DNA of 64,000 nt from Xanthomonas sp. 10-10. GTDB lineage: Bacteria > Pseudomonadota > Gammaproteobacteria > Xanthomonadales > Xanthomonadaceae. The translations under genes were made by a program, and so were the position numbers. Below are positions 28,087 to 38,319 of the stretch, one piece after another. Position 1 is the first letter of the stretch; every line of letters begins with the position of its first letter. The notes below the pieces were generated by a model that saw nothing but the letters and a program-made list of their open reading frames with translations, searched no databases and was not told the origin of the DNA. Where the stretch lies: the NCBI RefSeq assembly GCF_040182365.1, contig NZ_CP144460.1, positions 744,001-808,000 on the forward strand, written 5' to 3'.

Positions 28087-30264
28087 ATGCCCTCTCTTCG
28101 CGAACGCTTTCAGCGCTGGCCCCGGCCGTGGCGGCTTGCGGTGCTTGTGCTGTTGGCGCTGTACGCGCTGTACCTGGTTGCCGGCAATGTGTTCCTCAAC
28201 ACGCCGTTGTTCGACGCCACCACCAACCGGCAGCCGCACAAGTTCACCATGCAGACCGGCCCGGCGCTGACGCTGTTCCCGGGCGAGGTGATGGCCTGGA
28301 ACGTGCGCATGCGCGGGCAGGCCAACCGCACCGTGTATGTCTTCCACGCCGATCGTGCGCATGCGCGCGTCGCGTTGCTGGCCTTGTTTCGGCGCGAGGT
28401 CCGTCTGCCGTGGCTGCACGCCACCGGCCTGAGCGCGGAAGTGGAAACCTCCGACACCCCCATTCCGCCACCACCACGCGGCGATCAGGGCTGGACGCTG
28501 CGCTTCGATGCGATCAGCAGCAACAGCATCCGCAGTGCGCGGCTGGGCAAACTGCTGATCGCCGGCAACGGCCACGGCACGGTGGGCTTTCTGAAACAGC
28601 TCAAGGGCGGGCCATCGGAGCTGTTTGCGTCCGAGGCGGGCTTCCGCGATGCGGTGGTCAGCTTCGATGGCGTGCAGGTCTTCAATGGCGCGCAGCTGGA
28701 TGCGCAGTTCCAGTTTCCGCGCCACTACCGCGATGAAGCGCCCGGCCTGCGCAAGCTCGGCATCACCCATGCGCGGCTGCAGTTGAAGGCCGGTACGGTG
28801 GCGTTGAAGATCGATACCGGGGCGCCGCACGTGGATATCCGCAGCGGTCCATCTGCGGCGCGTGTGGAGGCCGACATCACACTGGATCGCGGCGCACTGC
28901 AGCCGGGCAGCCATGCGGTGTGGCGGCTGCCATTGATGGCCGGTGTCGGCGCCACCGACCGCGGCATGCTGGCGCTGCAGCTGGATGTGGCGCAGGACAT
29001 CCGCGTACAGGCGCGGTTGCCGCGCGATGCAGACACCGGCAGCGAACTGCACGCCGATCTGCGCGTTGCCGGCCGCAGCATTCCCTTCCAGGAGCCGGCG
29101 CAGCTCCTGCCGCGGTTGTCGGGCCAGGTGCAGGGGCGCTGGAAGTTCGAATCCTTGAACTGGATCGCCGAGCTGTTCGTGCGCAAGCCGTGGTTTCAGC
29201 TGGAAGGCGGTGGCCTGGTGGAGGCCGATCTACGCCTGGCGCAAGGCCGGCTCACCAGCGGCAGCAGCCTGGAGATCCCGCGCGTGGAGGCGGCGGCACA
29301 GGTGTTCGACACGCGCCTGACCGGCATCGCCAGGGCGCGCGGTCGCATCGACGATGCCGCCACCCCGCAGGCGCATCTGGATGTGAGCATTCCCACGTTC
29401 CGCGCCGCACCGCGCGATGCGCCGAGGCAGATCCTGCTGGATGGCCGCGACCTGCAGCTGGCCATGCATGGCGATGCCGAACTGGCGCGCCTGCGCGACA
29501 CGCTCAAGGCGCAGCTGCGTTTCAGCGATGCGAAGGTGCCCGACCTGACGGTCTACAACCGCTATCTCTCCGGCAAAGCGGTACGCCTGCTCGGCGGCAG
29601 CGGCAGCCTGACCGGCGATGTCGCGCTCAACGCCTCCGGCGATGTCGGCAGCGGGCATGCGCATCTGCGTGGGCAGGGCGCGCATCTGGCGCTGGCCGGG
29701 ATGCAGATGCGCGGCGATGCCGAATTGCAGGCGCAGCTGCAACGCGCCGACTTCAAGACCAAGTTCTTCGACCTCAGCGGCACACGCGTGCGTTTGCGCA
29801 ACATGCGCGTGGGCGATGACACTGCCGACGCCAATTGGTGGGGCGAGCTGCAGGTCGGGGCCGGCACCATCCAGGCCAGTGCGCCGTTCCAGCTGGATGC
29901 CGACGCCGCGCTGCGCATGCGCGATGCCGCGCCGTTGCTGTCGGTGTTCGCACAGCGGGCCGACTATCCGCGCTGGGTGGTGGGCCTGCTGGATTCGGGC
30001 GAGCTCGATGCCACCGGGCGGGTGCGCTGGCGCAAGCAACAGCTGACGGTCGACGACCTGCAGGCGGAAAATGCACGTCTGTCGTTGCGCGCGCGTCTGG
30101 CCCTGGACGACGACGCGCGCCGTGGCAACCTGTATCTGCGCTGGGGCGTGCTCGGCGCCGGCATCGAAATCGATGGCAAACAGCGCCAGTGGCATCTTGC
30201 CGGCGCACGCGAGTGGTACGACGAGCAGCCGGGTCTGCTGCCGCCGGTGTCCAAGCGCAACTAA
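28087..30264 (+). CDS. AsmA/TamB-like inner-membrane-anchored protein (paralogue 1)
   Basis: A 725-residue protein with an N-terminal membrane anchor (WRLAVLVLLALYALYLVAGN) followed by a long beta-rich periplasmic region. The sequence is full of short repeating strands with phrases such as TLDRGALQPGSHAVWRLPL and a late VGLLDSGELDATGRVRW. This is the layout of AsmA-clan proteins, which are implicated in lipid transport and outer-membrane homeostasis. It is about equal in length and collinear with the next gene, sharing the GNxxLNTPL motif after the anchor, DVSIPTF-type strands, VPDLTVYNRYL and the final EWYDEQP. ATG 28087 was preferred because it aligns with the paralogue; GTG 28057 is an alternative. 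Confidence 0.75.
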   Translation: MPSLRERFQRWPRPWRLAVLVLLALYALYLVAGNVFLNTPLFDATTNRQPHKFTMQTGPALTLFPGEVMAWNVRMRGQANRTVYVFHADRAHARVALLALFRREVRLPWLHATGLSAEVETSDTPIPPPPRGDQGWTLRFDAISSNSIRSARLGKLLIAGNGHGTVGFLKQLKGGPSELFASEAGFRDAVVSFDGVQVFNGAQLDAQFQFPRHYRDEAPGLRKLGITHARLQLKAGTVALKIDTGAPHVDIRSGPSAARVEADITLDRGALQPGSHAVWRLPLMAGVGATDRGMLALQLDVAQDIRVQARLPRDADTGSELHADLRVAGRSIPFQEPAQLLPRLSGQVQGRWKFESLNWIAELFVRKPWFQLEGGGLVEADLRLAQGRLTSGSSLEIPRVEAAAQVFDTRLTGIARARGRIDDAATPQAHLDVSIPTFRAAPRDAPRQILLDGRDLQLAMHGDAELARLRDTLKAQLRFSDAKVPDLTVYNRYLSGKAVRLLGGSGSLTGDVALNASGDVGSGHAHLRGQGAHLALAGMQMRGDAELQAQLQRADFKTKFFDLSGTRVRLRNMRVGDDTADANWWGELQVGAGTIQASAPFQLDADAALRMRDAAPLLSVFAQRADYPRWVVGLLDSGELDATGRVRWRKQQLTVDDLQAENARLSLRARLALDDDARRGNLYLRWGVLGAGIEIDGKQRQWHLAGAREWYDEQPGLLPPVSKRN

Positions 30265-30853
30265 GCGCTTGGTGGGTTCGTGGCGGGCGCGGTGATGGAT
30301 GAGACGCGAATCGGTGCGATGCAGTGTCGACGCGGGTTGCGGGCGGCGCTGCAGATGCATCAGATGGCCGGAAGCGGCTGACAAAACCATCGCACAGCCG
30401 CCGACGGGCGCGGCCAGTGTGCGGAATCGGCATGGCCCCACGCACCCACTGCATCCGCCGTGCGCCGTGCATCTCCAACAGACCACTGCCCGGTACGTGC
30501 TGGCAACCTGCCAAGAGCAGCTGACAAAAAGCCTGTGCCCACCGCGAGGTGGGCGCAGGCGGTGCTCGGTGCGGCATCTACCACGCGCACTCCGATGCTG
30601 AGCGCACCGTCCACACCCACATGACCACCGTTCGCTACGTTTTCGTAGCCGCTCTAAATCATCCGCTTGCCATGCCGAGGCATGGCGTGGAGCGTTCGGC
30701 CCCTGGCATCCCCGCCACGTGCCACGCCGCGCGGACGTCAGCGCCTTCGCCCCTCGCATTGCACGGCAACATGCCTCGATACGCACCGCGCTCACGGCCC
30801 GCTTGGCACACTGCGCCGCGCCGCCTGCGCGGTCCCTGAAGGAGCCTGCCGTC
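30265..30853. other. spacer between the AsmA-like paralogues
   Basis: About 590 bp with no recognisable gene. It contains a minus-strand terminator (30526-30560) and a perfect hairpin GCTACG-TTTT-CGTAGC (30633-30648) upstream of it on that strand. The 3' end holds the ribosome binding site AAGGAG of the next gene. Confidence 0.5.
30526..30560 (-). terminator. orphan minus-strand terminator
   Basis: On the minus strand: stem GCCTGCGCCCACC, loop TCGC, stem GGTGGGCACAGGC (plus-strand 30531-30560, one mismatch), followed by TTTTT. There is no minus-strand gene upstream; see the small-RNA suggestion in the findings. Confidence 0.7.
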
Positions 30854-33295
30854 ATGACGATGCCCGTTCGCGCCCGTTGGCGCGCATTGCCTCGCACGCT
30901 GCGTTGGCCATTAGCGGCAGTGATCGCGCTGTATGTCGGCTACCTGCTGCTCGGCAATCTGCTGCTCAACACCCCGCTGGGGCCGGCAGCGCTCAACCGC
31001 AAGCCGGACACCTTCGCCATGCAGTGGGGCCCCGGGCTGACCTGGTGGCCGGGACGGGTGATGTTGTGGAATGTCGACCTGCACGGCCGCTCCACGCGCA
31101 ACCGCTGGAACGTCAGCGCGCAGCGCATGAGCGGGCAGATACGGATGTTGCCCTTGCTGCATCGGCAACTGCTGGTGCCGGAACTGCAGGTGTACGGTGT
31201 GCGTGCCGGTCTGCAGTCGGCAACCTCCATGGCGGATGCCGTGGCCACGCCTCCCGCCGCTGCCGTGGTCGGTGCGCAGCCTGCAACCACTACGCCGGGC
31301 GCAACATCGCCTGCACCCGCAACCGATCCAAGCGAACAAGTCGCAGCGCATGCAACGCGCGCGACAGCTGCGCCTTCCACAGCACCAACAGCGGCAGCCG
31401 CAGAACGTGCGAAGCCAACAGCAACACCAACACCAACATCGTCGTCAGATCAGGCACGCGATCCGCCAGCCGCCAATACCCCTGCAAACCCAACACCTGC
31501 CACACCCGCCTGGACACTGCAGTTCGACCGCATCGAGGCCGCGCAGGTCCACGCGCTGTCGCTGCGTCAACTGCGGATCGAAGGTGACGGCCAGTTGCAG
31601 CTCGGCCTGTTCAAGCAGTTGCGTGGCGGGCCGATGGAGCTGTTTCCGTCGCACGCCGCGTTCGACAACGCGCGCGTGCACTGGGGCAAGAGCGAGGTGC
31701 TGCGCAACGGGCAGCTGCGCCTGGAAGCGAGCATTGCGCGGCATGTCCCCGACCAGGCGCGCGGGCTGGCCCTGCTGCAGCTGACCGATGCGCTGGTGGC
31801 CCTACACGGCGACACTGCGGCGCTGGACGTTACCCGCACTGCGCAGGGCCGGCACACGGTGGTCACGCGGCCGGGCAAGGGGCGCGCAGATGGCGAGTTG
31901 CGCTGGACGCGCGGTGCATTGCAACCCGGCAGCCAGCTGCACTGGCGCGCGCCCCTGCACGACAGCACGCGCACGCCTGCCGCGTTGCTGGGCGAGGTGG
32001 CGGCGCAGTTGCAGGTGGACGACAACATGCGTCTGACCGTGAGCATGCCCGAGCCTGCCGATGCGGGGCTGACACTGGACGCCGACCTGCGCGTGCAGGG
32101 CCGGCAGTTGCCGCTGACATCGCTGCGCCACCTGCTACCGCGCACCTCCGGGCATGCAAGGCTGCATTGGCAACTGGCCTCGCTCAGCTGGATTCCTGCG
32201 CTGTTTCCGGATGTCGACTGGCTCACCCTGGACGGCGATGGCCTGGTCGATGCGGACCTGCGCATTACGCGCGGCCAGCTCGGTGCAGGCAGCCGTCTAC
32301 AGGTGCCGCATGTGCGCGCGCATGTCGGCGTGATGGGGCACGCCATCGACGGTCAGGCCAGTGCCGATCTGCGCGTAGACGCCGACGCAGACGGTCAGCT
32401 GCTGCCCGCGCTTGCACTGCAGATGCAGCAGTTTTCGATCGCGCACAGCGACGCGCCCACGCGTCCGTTCGTGCAAGGCCGCGATCTGCGCCTGGATCTG
32501 CAGACGCGCGCCGACGCACGCAACCTCACCACCTTGCGCGATGCCACGCGGGCGCATCTGACCTTCGCCAACGCGCGTGTGCCGGACCTGCGCGCGTACA
32601 ACCGCTATCTGCCGCAACAGCAGCTGCGGTTCGATGGCGGCAGCGGTGTGCTCAGCGGCGATCTGCAGATCGAACCCGGCGGGCGTATCGGCAAGGGCGG
32701 CTTGCGTATCGGTGCGCGCGCGGCGCGCCTGCAGTTCGCAGGGCTCGCGTTGCGCGGCAACGTGGATGCCGATCTGCGTCTGCAACGTGGCGATCTGCGC
32801 GCAGAAAACTTTCGCCTCGACGCAAGCACGGTGCAGCTGCGCAATGTGGGTTTCACCGGTCCGGACGGCCAACGCCGCGATGGCTGGTGGGCGCGCATCG
32901 TGCTGGACGACACCCGTATGCAGTGGCGTCAGCCGATCGGCGTGGATGGGCGCGTGCGCATCCAGGTGCGCGACCTGGCGTTCCTGATGGCGCTGTACGC
33001 GCGCGATCGCTCCATTCCCGACTGGATGCTGCGCCTGGTGGATGCAGGGCAGGCGCAGGTGACCGGCCGTGTGCAGTGGCAGGGCAACACCGTCATCGTC
33101 GATCGACTGCAGGCAAGCAACGAGCGTTTTCAGATCGATGCGCGATTGCGCCTGCAGGGCACGCAGCGCAGCGGCAGCCTGCTCGCACGCTGGGGTGTCT
33201 TGAGTGCGGCGATCGGCCTGCGCAACGACAGCCCTGAGTGGCACCTGCGGCGCGCGCCGGAGTGGTATCGGGCGCAGCCGGACCTGATCCGCTGA
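30854..33295 (+). CDS. AsmA/TamB-like inner-membrane-anchored protein (paralogue 2)
   Basis: An 813-residue paralogue of the preceding gene. ATG 30854 has AAGGAG 9 nt upstream. The membrane anchor (LRWPLAAVIALYVGYLLLGN) is followed by LLNTPLGPAALNRKPDTF, as in paralogue 1. A low-complexity Ala/Pro/Thr insert of roughly 90 residues (about 130-220) is unique to this copy and probably a flexible linker. The later beta-rich part shares VPDLRAYNRYLP, RLVDAGQAQVTGRVQW and a final WHLRRAPEWYRAQPDL. Function is inferred only from clan membership: an envelope protein, possibly in lipid trafficking. It ends before a strong terminator. Confidence 0.75.
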   Translation: MTMPVRARWRALPRTLRWPLAAVIALYVGYLLLGNLLLNTPLGPAALNRKPDTFAMQWGPGLTWWPGRVMLWNVDLHGRSTRNRWNVSAQRMSGQIRMLPLLHRQLLVPELQVYGVRAGLQSATSMADAVATPPAAAVVGAQPATTTPGATSPAPATDPSEQVAAHATRATAAPSTAPTAAAAERAKPTATPTPTSSSDQARDPPAANTPANPTPATPAWTLQFDRIEAAQVHALSLRQLRIEGDGQLQLGLFKQLRGGPMELFPSHAAFDNARVHWGKSEVLRNGQLRLEASIARHVPDQARGLALLQLTDALVALHGDTAALDVTRTAQGRHTVVTRPGKGRADGELRWTRGALQPGSQLHWRAPLHDSTRTPAALLGEVAAQLQVDDNMRLTVSMPEPADAGLTLDADLRVQGRQLPLTSLRHLLPRTSGHARLHWQLASLSWIPALFPDVDWLTLDGDGLVDADLRITRGQLGAGSRLQVPHVRAHVGVMGHAIDGQASADLRVDADADGQLLPALALQMQQFSIAHSDAPTRPFVQGRDLRLDLQTRADARNLTTLRDATRAHLTFANARVPDLRAYNRYLPQQQLRFDGGSGVLSGDLQIEPGGRIGKGGLRIGARAARLQFAGLALRGNVDADLRLQRGDLRAENFRLDASTVQLRNVGFTGPDGQRRDGWWARIVLDDTRMQWRQPIGVDGRVRIQVRDLAFLMALYARDRSIPDWMLRLVDAGQAQVTGRVQWQGNTVIVDRLQASNERFQIDARLRLQGTQRSGSLLARWGVLSAAIGLRNDSPEWHLRRAPEWYRAQPDLIR

Positions 33296-33430
33296 GCGCC
33301 GTCCACGCCAGCGCTGCGTGAAGAAAACTGGACCAGTTCTGTACCGTCTGGTGTTGTTTTGCAGTGCAGCGTGCAAGTCGGATTCGGGGCGCGCACTATG
33401 CTCCTGCATCCCGACGTGGGGGAGGGAGCA

Positions 33431-33466
33431 AAGCCCGCTGGCAGTTCGCTGCAAGCGGGCTTTTTT
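33431..33466 (+). terminator. rho-independent terminator after the AsmA-like genes
   Basis: Stem AAGCCCGC (33431-33438), 16-nt loop, stem GCGGGCTT (33455-33462) running into TTTTTT (33461-33466). The 135 bp between the stop codon and this hairpin hold no gene. Confidence 0.85.
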
Positions 33467-33518
33467 ATCGCCTGACGTTTGGCCGGTCAAGCATGTGCAG
33501 CCCCGCAAACCCGTGGAT

Positions 33519-34436
33519 TTATGCCAGTTCCAGCAGCCACAGCGCGCTGCCGCCGGTGATGAACAGGCGCTGGTGATCCTGGTCGAAGCTGCAATTGGAT
33601 GCGGTATGCGGGGTCGGCACCAGCCCCAGCAGGCGGCCCTCCGGATCGAAGACGCACACGCCGGCGCCGGAACTGCTCCATAGCCAGCCTTGCCGGTCTA
33701 CGCACAGGCCATCTGGCAGGCCCTCGGGCACCACTGCAAAGCGGCGTGGATCGTGCAGTGCACCATCGCGCCAGTCCATTGCAATGATCTCCTGCTCGCC
33801 AGAGCCGGTTTCCGGGGTTTGCGACACGTACAGCACGCGTTCGTCGGGCGAAAACGCCAGCCCATTGGGGTGATCCAGCCGGGCCATGCAATGCAGCGCG
33901 CCACCATCGGGCGGCAGCCGGTAGAGGCCGTGATGGCCCAGCTCCTGCGGGCCGGGGCAGCCCTGGCTGGGCTTGAGCAGGCCAAACGGTGGGTCGGTGA
34001 ACCAGATCGCGCCATCGCGCGCGACGATCAGATCGTTCGGCGAATTCAGCCGCTTGCCCTGGAAGCGGCCGACCAGTAGATGCGCCCGTCCATCCGCATC
34101 GCTGCGGGTGATCGCGCGGCGGCCATGCTCGCAATGCACCAGCCGCTGTTGCGCATCCACCGCATTGCCGTTGGTAAAGGCCGTGGCGTCCAGCAACACG
34201 TCCACTGCGCCGTCCTCGCGCCACCCGAGCACGCGGCGGCCCACCACGTCGCTCCACACCAGCGTGCGCTGCGCCTCCCACCACACCGGGCCTTCGCTCC
34301 AGGTCGCCTGGTCGTACAGCGTGTGCAGGCGCGCGTTGCCCAGCCGCGCGGCCAGGGCGGGGTGCTGCGTCGCCGGCGGTGCGCACCGGGTTGGCTGCGG
34401 CGGGCCGGGCGGCCGCACGCGGCAATGGCTGTGCAT
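33519..34436 (-). CDS. SMP-30/gluconolactonase-family lactonase
   Basis: A 305-residue six-bladed propeller of the SMP-30/regucalcin/gluconolactonase family. It shows the metal-binding SEGPVWWEAQRTLVWSDVVG at about residues 45-65, FTNGNAVDAQQRLVHCEHG, RLNSPNDLIVARDGAIWFTD and DHPNGLAFSPDERVLYVSQT, i.e. the Glu, Asn and Asp residues that coordinate the catalytic divalent metal. It probably hydrolyses a sugar lactone. The ATG at 34436 overlaps the stop of the upstream cupin gene by one base (TGATG), so the two are cotranslated. Confidence 0.9.
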   Translation of the reverse strand: MHSHCRVRPPGPPQPTRCAPPATQHPALAARLGNARLHTLYDQATWSEGPVWWEAQRTLVWSDVVGRRVLGWREDGAVDVLLDATAFTNGNAVDAQQRLVHCEHGRRAITRSDADGRAHLLVGRFQGKRLNSPNDLIVARDGAIWFTDPPFGLLKPSQGCPGPQELGHHGLYRLPPDGGALHCMARLDHPNGLAFSPDERVLYVSQTPETGSGEQEIIAMDWRDGALHDPRRFAVVPEGLPDGLCVDRQGWLWSSSGAGVCVFDPEGRLLGLVPTPHTASNCSFDQDHQRLFITGGSALWLLELA

Positions 34437-34954
34437 CAACGCGGCGCCTCGTGACCGAACGGATGCGCCACCGCCGCGCCGGGTGACTGCGCAAACTGCA
34501 CCAGCATCTGAAAGCACGGCGCATCGCCGAGCTGGCCGGAACGGTGACCACGCGCATCGGTGGTGCCCTGGTCCTGGCCGAAATGGATATCGCCAGGGCC
34601 CATTTCCACCCGCGTGCCGTCGCCGGTTTCGATGAACCAGCGGCCACGCAGCGGAATCACCCACTGCGGATGCGGGCTCTCGTGCCAGTCGCCGACCCAG
34701 CCCACCGGCAGCACCGCAAACTGGATGCCAAGCACCTCACCCGGGAACGGCCGCAGCCACTGTGGCGCTGCACCGCCACCCACGCTCTTGCTGCCGAAAC
34801 CCGGCAACTGCGAAGGAGTGAGCTGGCTGACGCCATCCGGCCCGGTCCACAGGTGCAGGAACGGCAGGCTGGGTGGCAACGCCAGATCGGTGCCGTCGTT
34901 GTTCAACGCAACCTGGGATGGCAGCAGTGCGGCGGGCAGCAGCGTGGGTGACAT
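34436..34954 (-). CDS. cupin-domain protein coupled to the lactonase gene
   Basis: A 172-residue single-domain cupin-like protein. The beta-barrel motif region shows [20 protein letters not shown], then [20 protein letters not shown], fitting cupin motifs 1 and 2 although some metal-binding histidines are replaced. It may bind the sugar-derived substrate of the adjacent lactonase or act as an isomerase; neither can be proved here. It is the first gene of a two-gene unit, with its stop codon overlapping the lactonase start. Confidence 0.75.
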   Translation of the reverse strand: MSPTLLPAALLPSQVALNNDGTDLALPPSLPFLHLWTGPDGVSQLTPSQLPGFGSKSVGGGAAPQWLRPFPGEVLGIQFAVLPVGWVGDWHESPHPQWVIPLRGRWFIETGDGTRVEMGPGDIHFGQDQGTTDARGHRSGQLGDAPCFQMLVQFAQSPGAAVAHPFGHEAPR

Positions 34955-35417
34955 GGCGGAGCCTCGTGCGAAAACCGCAGTGCAGCACGGCCATCGTCAG
35001 GGCTCCGTCAGCGGGATGTTCAACGCTTGGAAATCGCGCGCCTGTTGCAACGGACACGCAATATGCGCCGCCTGTCGGTTTGCCTGCTCACGGTGGATTG
35101 AAAGTCCGCTGACGATCGACAGCCTGCAGTCCTCGTGCCGACCTGTTGGCGCTTGCCCGAGTGCGTCGGGTGCATCGCCAGCATCAGCGTGCTGCGCTTC
35201 AACTTCGACGCCGGGCTGGGCCTGCGCTGCGGCCTGCGGTCCGGTGCCCAGACACGGCGTCGTCCCGATCGCGGCTGCGATCGACGCTGTGGCGTACAGC
35301 CACTCGCGGGGCCTGGCGTGCATCGCGCATCGTACAAACGGGAGCAGCAGCCTGCGGTTGTCGGGAGATCGGGCGCGCCTACATGCCACTGTCGTGGCGG
35401 GATGCCAGAATCGGCGC
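34955..35417. other. divergent intergenic region between cupin and glnE genes
   Basis: About 460 bp that must hold both promoters. The open frames in it have no family signature. No palindrome or terminator of note was recognised. Confidence 0.45.
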
Positions 35418-38243
35418 ATGTCGCTACCCATTTCCTCCGCTTCTCCTGCGCTCACCGCTCTGATCGAGCGGGCCGTGGCGCGTGTCCGCCAGGCCGTCCC
35501 GGCCGAGCAACCCTGGCCTGGCGGCGATCTTGCGTCAGCGCTCGAACAGGTGGCGCTGGTCAGCGACTTCGCGCTGGAAACCCTGGCGCGTCAGCCCGCC
35601 TTGCTGCAGCACCTGGCCCAGGCCGATCCGCCGCCGCTGCCGGTACCGACGCTGGACCCGGCGCAGCCGCAGGCCTGGGCGGCGCAGTTACGGCGCTACC
35701 GCGCCGCCGAATCCACCCGCCTGGTGTGGCGCGACGTGCTGGGGCTGGACAGCGTGGACGACACGCTTGCCGGTGCGACCCGGTTGGCGGAAACCTGCCT
35801 GCAATGCGCACTGCAGGCGCTGGAGCAGCAGTTCGACAGCCGCCACGGGCAGGTGATGGCCGACGACGGCAGCGTGCAGCGGCTGGTGGTGTTCGGGCTG
35901 GGCAAACTCGGCGGCGGCGAGCTGAATTTCTCCTCGGATGTGGATCTGGTCTATGCCTACCCGCAGGGCGGGCAGTCCGACGACGCGCGCCCGCTGGCGG
36001 CCGAGGAATATTTCGCGCGCCTGGGCCAGCAACTGGCCAAGCTGCTCGACGAGACCACTGCCGACGGGTTCAGTCACCGCGTGGATCTGCGCCTGCGGCC
36101 ATTCGGCACCGCCGGCCGCGTGGCGTTGTCGTTCACCGGCATGGACCAGTACTTCCAGCGCGAGGGCCGCGATTGGGAGCGCTATGCCTGGCTCAAGGCG
36201 CGCGCGGTGGCAGGCGACATCGCCGCCGGCGAGGCGTGGCTGGAGACGCTGCGGCCGTTCGTCTACCGGCGCTACCTGGATTTCACCGCACTGGACGGCC
36301 TGCGCGAAATGAAGGCCGCCATCACTGCCGAAGTGGCGCGGCACGACCGGCTGGACGACATCAAGCGCGGGCCCGGCGGCATTCGCGAGATCGAGTTTCT
36401 TGCGCAATCGCTGCAACTGATCCGCGCCGGACGCGAGCCCGCGCTGCGCGAACGACGCCTGTTGCCCGCGTTGCAGGCGCTGGTGGCCGCAGGCCAGATC
36501 GAAGCGGACAACGGTGCGGCCTTGACCGAGGCGTATCGCTTCTTGCGGCGTCTGGAAAACCGCCTGCAGATGCTGCGCGATGCCCAGACCCATGCCTTGC
36601 CGCAGGCGCCGCTGGACCGCGAGCGGATTGCGTTGGGCCTGGGCCATGCGGACTGGCCGGCGCTGCTGGACGCGCTGGCCCCGCATCGCAGCTGGGTGGC
36701 GGCGGAATTTGCCGAGTTGCTGGCGCCGCGCGTGCGTGCCAGCGCGCCGGATGCGCTGGCCGATTACTGGCGCGCATTGCCCGAGGGCGATGCGGCGCCG
36801 TTGCGGGGCATCGGCTTGCACGATCCCGGCAACGCGCATCAGGTGCTGAGCGATTTTGCGCAGTCGTCCGGCGTGCGTGCGCTGTCGGACACCGCGCGTG
36901 CGCGGCTGGATCGGGTGATGCCGGCGCTGCTGCACGCGGCCACGCGCGCCAGCCAGCCCGATGCGGCCGTGCGACGCATGCTGGGCCTGTTGCAGGCCAC
37001 CTTGCGTCGCACCAGCTATCTGGCGCTGCTGGACGAACAACCCAGCGCGCTCGCGCGCCTGGTCGATGTGCTTTCGCGCAGCGCGCTGCTGGCCGAGCGC
37101 CTGGCCGCGTACCCGCTGCTGCTGGACGAGCTGCTCGACACCCGCATCAGCGGGCCATTGCCGGATCGCGCGGCCCTGCAGGCGGCGTGTGCCGACACGC
37201 TGCAGATCGACGATACCGAGGCGGCCCTGCGCGAACTCAACGAACGCCGGCTGGCGCTGAGCTTCCGCATCGCGCTGGCTACGCTCGACGGCCGCCAGCT
37301 TGCGGTGGACAGCACCCGGCAACTGGCCTGGCTTGCCGAGGCGGTGGTGCAGACCGTCCTGCAGCTGGCGCGCGTGGAGCTGGTTGCCGCGCACGGGCAG
37401 GTGCCCGGCGGCACGTTCGCCATCATCGGCTACGGCAGCCTGGGTGGGTTGGAACTGGGCTTCGGCTCGGATCTGGACCTGGTGTTTCTCTACGATCATC
37501 CGCGCGCGGTGGAAAGCTCGGACGGCAAACGGCCGTTGGAGGCCGGGCGCTGGTTCGCACGCTTTGCGCAGAAGGTGATGGCGTTGCTCGCGGCCGAAAC
37601 CGGCGCCGGCCGCCTGTACGACATCGATGTGCGGCTGCGCCCGGATGGCGGCAAGGGGGCGCTGGTGTCGTCGCTGGCCAGCTACCGCGAGTATCAGCGC
37701 GAGCGCGCGTGGACCTGGGAGCATCAGGCGCTGGTGCGCGCACGCGCGGTCGCGGGCGACGCGTCGTTGTGCGAGGCCTTTACACAGGTGCGTCGCCAGA
37801 CGCTGGCGCGCGTGCGCGACACTGCGCTGCTGCACGAAGACGTGCGCAAGATGCGCGCACGCATGCGCGCCGAACTCGATCGCAGCGATGCCGGCCGGCT
37901 GGATCTCAAGCAGGGCGCCGGCGGCCTGGTGGATCTGGAATTCCTGCTGCAGGCCGGTGTGCTGGGCCAGGCGGCGCAGCATCCGCCGCTGCTGCAGGTC
38001 TGCGACACGCCGGCCTTGATCGATGCACTGGTGCAGGCGCAGTGGCTGCCCGGCACTGCCGCGCAAACGCTGCACGACGCACATGCCACGCTGGTGGAGG
38101 CCGGGCTGGCCTGCACGCTGGACCGGCGCCCGCGCCTGATCACGCCTACCGCCGCCATCCAGCAGGCCACCGGCAGCATCTTCGCGATCGCGCAGGCGCA
38201 AGGCCTGGCGTTCCCGCGCGGCAGGGACGAACCGCGTGCGTGA
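35418..38243 (+). CDS. glnE: glutamine synthetase adenylyltransferase/deadenylase
   Basis: A 941-residue bifunctional enzyme, normal GlnE length. It adds and removes AMP on glutamine synthetase in response to PII signalling, tuning ammonia assimilation. Two nucleotidyltransferase domains are clear: the N-terminal deadenylase with [20 protein letters not shown] (about 159-178) and the C-terminal adenylase with [19 protein letters not shown] (about 671-689). The linking regulatory block contains [23 protein letters not shown] 35418 ([12 protein letters not shown]) is the first reasonable start; the long open frame upstream is not conserved-looking. It is monocistronic. Confidence 0.96.
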   Translation: MSLPISSASPALTALIERAVARVRQAVPAEQPWPGGDLASALEQVALVSDFALETLARQPALLQHLAQADPPPLPVPTLDPAQPQAWAAQLRRYRAAESTRLVWRDVLGLDSVDDTLAGATRLAETCLQCALQALEQQFDSRHGQVMADDGSVQRLVVFGLGKLGGGELNFSSDVDLVYAYPQGGQSDDARPLAAEEYFARLGQQLAKLLDETTADGFSHRVDLRLRPFGTAGRVALSFTGMDQYFQREGRDWERYAWLKARAVAGDIAAGEAWLETLRPFVYRRYLDFTALDGLREMKAAITAEVARHDRLDDIKRGPGGIREIEFLAQSLQLIRAGREPALRERRLLPALQALVAAGQIEADNGAALTEAYRFLRRLENRLQMLRDAQTHALPQAPLDRERIALGLGHADWPALLDALAPHRSWVAAEFAELLAPRVRASAPDALADYWRALPEGDAAPLRGIGLHDPGNAHQVLSDFAQSSGVRALSDTARARLDRVMPALLHAATRASQPDAAVRRMLGLLQATLRRTSYLALLDEQPSALARLVDVLSRSALLAERLAAYPLLLDELLDTRISGPLPDRAALQAACADTLQIDDTEAALRELNERRLALSFRIALATLDGRQLAVDSTRQLAWLAEAVVQTVLQLARVELVAAHGQVPGGTFAIIGYGSLGGLELGFGSDLDLVFLYDHPRAVESSDGKRPLEAGRWFARFAQKVMALLAAETGAGRLYDIDVRLRPDGGKGALVSSLASYREYQRERAWTWEHQALVRARAVAGDASLCEAFTQVRRQTLARVRDTALLHEDVRKMRARMRAELDRSDAGRLDLKQGAGGLVDLEFLLQAGVLGQAAQHPPLLQVCDTPALIDALVQAQWLPGTAAQTLHDAHATLVEAGLACTLDRRPRLITPTAAIQQATGSIFAIAQAQGLAFPRGRDEPRA

Positions 38244-38319
38244 GGCATTGCATGATGTGTGCAGGTGATGGCAGCACGCCATGCGCAGCGCAGCGGCGAG
38301 CCGGTTGTGATCGGCCGCG

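Noticed and set aside
34997..35455. Possible 152-codon minus-strand gene upstream of glnE
   Set aside because: No ribosome binding site, no family, and it overlaps the glnE start and promoter region.
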